From assembly GCF_940670685.1 (NCBI RefSeq), contig NZ_OW711693.1:3658001-3722000 (forward strand): a DNA stretch of 64,000 bases, given 5' to 3'. Below, one piece after another: positions 63,372 to 64,000 of the stretch. Within the stretch, counting starts at the first letter, position 1, and each line of letters opens with the position of its first letter. The notes under the pieces were generated by a model. The model saw only the letters and a list, made by a program, of their open reading frames with translations, was not told where the DNA came from and made no database searches. The DNA comes from Anaeropeptidivorans aminofermentans (GTDB lineage Bacteria; Bacillota; Clostridia; Lachnospirales; UBA5962). Both the position numbers and the translations under genes were made by a program.

Positions 63372-64000
63372 ATACTCCTCCCGAAAAACTGAATTTCATT
63401 TACAGCCATATATTCGCATATAGCTAAAATTCAAAAATTTATTTACACTGAGGAAGCTTTAAAAATTATTTAAACATAAGTCTGCAAGTCGTCTTTTAAA
63501 CCTGCATTCTTTTATAATTAAAAAGAGCACTTTTTAACTATACGAATTATACTTTTGAAGCCTGTTAATTCTTTATTTTATCATGGTTATAGAACATACT
63601 CCGCAATAGCCTGCAGAATAATGTATCAGCAATCAATACAGATACCCTCGAAAACACAGATAAAAACAATATCGCCGTATCCAAACCACGATATTGTCTT
63701 TATGTGTGTGAAAGATTTTGTCCTTTTGCAATCGGAATAAGAACTCCTGTAGCGGGCTGATATGGTTCTCCCATAGAATATAGCTGATTTACGCATAAAT
63801 ATTGTTCCAGCCCCTTTAAGGACCCAAATTTCATAGCCGCTCTTTTCTTAGGGGGCGGGATGCTCAAACTGAGGCTACTAAAGCAATTACCCCATCACAG
63901 ATATAAAAGCTACTCTCCTTTGGGTCCGGGAATACAGCCTTCCACGGTATAGCTCCAAGGCTTCTGCTGAAAGCTTAAAAGAGAACCGCCATCGGCTATA
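63372..64000. other. Right-end intergenic region with a possible gene end
   Basis: No confident gene. On the minus strand from the window edge, a frame IADGGSLLSFQQKPWSYTVE continues to CIPGPKGE and stops at about 63,911; it may be the C-terminus of a gene lying to the right. Frames further left in this region (63,555-63,740) lack a start signal and protein-like content. Confidence 0.35.

Noticed and set aside
1-64000. CRISPR arrays, rRNA or complete tRNA genes
   Set aside because: No regularly spaced repeats and no rRNA or tRNA sequence patterns were seen on either strand.

Overview
The window joins two different pieces of DNA from a Gram-positive anaerobe, most likely a gut-type Clostridia or Lachnospirales bacterium. 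Pointers are the TnpX-type conjugative element, SLH-domain and cell-wall-binding-repeat surface protein, BMP-type nucleoside importer, strong AGGAGG ribosome binding sites, and an AT-rich chromosome. No species is claimed.

Positions 1 to about 24,711 are the right part of a GC-rich integrative and conjugative element (ICE) of the Tn1549/TnpX family. Its left end lies outside the window. Backbone genes in order: a VirB4-type conjugation ATPase, an NlpC/P60 cell-wall hydrolase, a PP-loop enzyme, DUF3847 and DUF4366 proteins, topoisomerase III, a very large multidomain antirestriction protein, small transfer-assisting proteins, then relaxase, MobC and an XRE regulator on the minus strand. An AT-richer arsenic-resistance cargo follows (arsR, acr3, a DUF2703-ArsD fusion, arsA, arsC). 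The control and integration end comes last: a broken response regulator, sigma factor, HTH_16 protein, a highly structured non-coding stretch, TnpW and a large serine recombinase. The virB4 gene is interrupted twice, by the end of an intein in its Walker A loop and by a 351-nt insert that folds like a group I intron. Several other ICE genes carry small frameshifts or a nonsense codon, so the element is either decaying or the sequence has indel errors.

The ICE ends against the 3' part of a type III restriction gene (res). The Res protein stops before its expected nuclease domain, and the partner methylase gene (mod) is split by a 4-bp duplication, so this restriction system looks dead. A PD-(D/E)XK-like gene lies upstream of mod.

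From 30.7 to 36 kb there is an HMA-SafE-cupredoxin membrane fusion, a DUF2318 lipoprotein and an OmpR/histidine-kinase pair, probably a copper or redox module. From 36.2 to 37.9 kb two copies of a MITE-like repeat flank an acetyltransferase. From 38.2 to 50.7 kb, all on the minus strand, lies a nucleoside salvage block: nucleoside hydrolase, MFS transporter, ribokinase, two permeases, a double ATPase, a binding lipoprotein, a LacI-ribokinase fusion regulator and an amidohydrolase. A 2058-aa surface protein fills 51.2 to 57.4 kb, followed by a LytS-like kinase with a SARP-type response regulator. The right end holds a decayed IS5-family transposase, a MORN-repeat remnant and a histidine-phosphatase/GNAT fusion that has lost its catalytic Arg-His.
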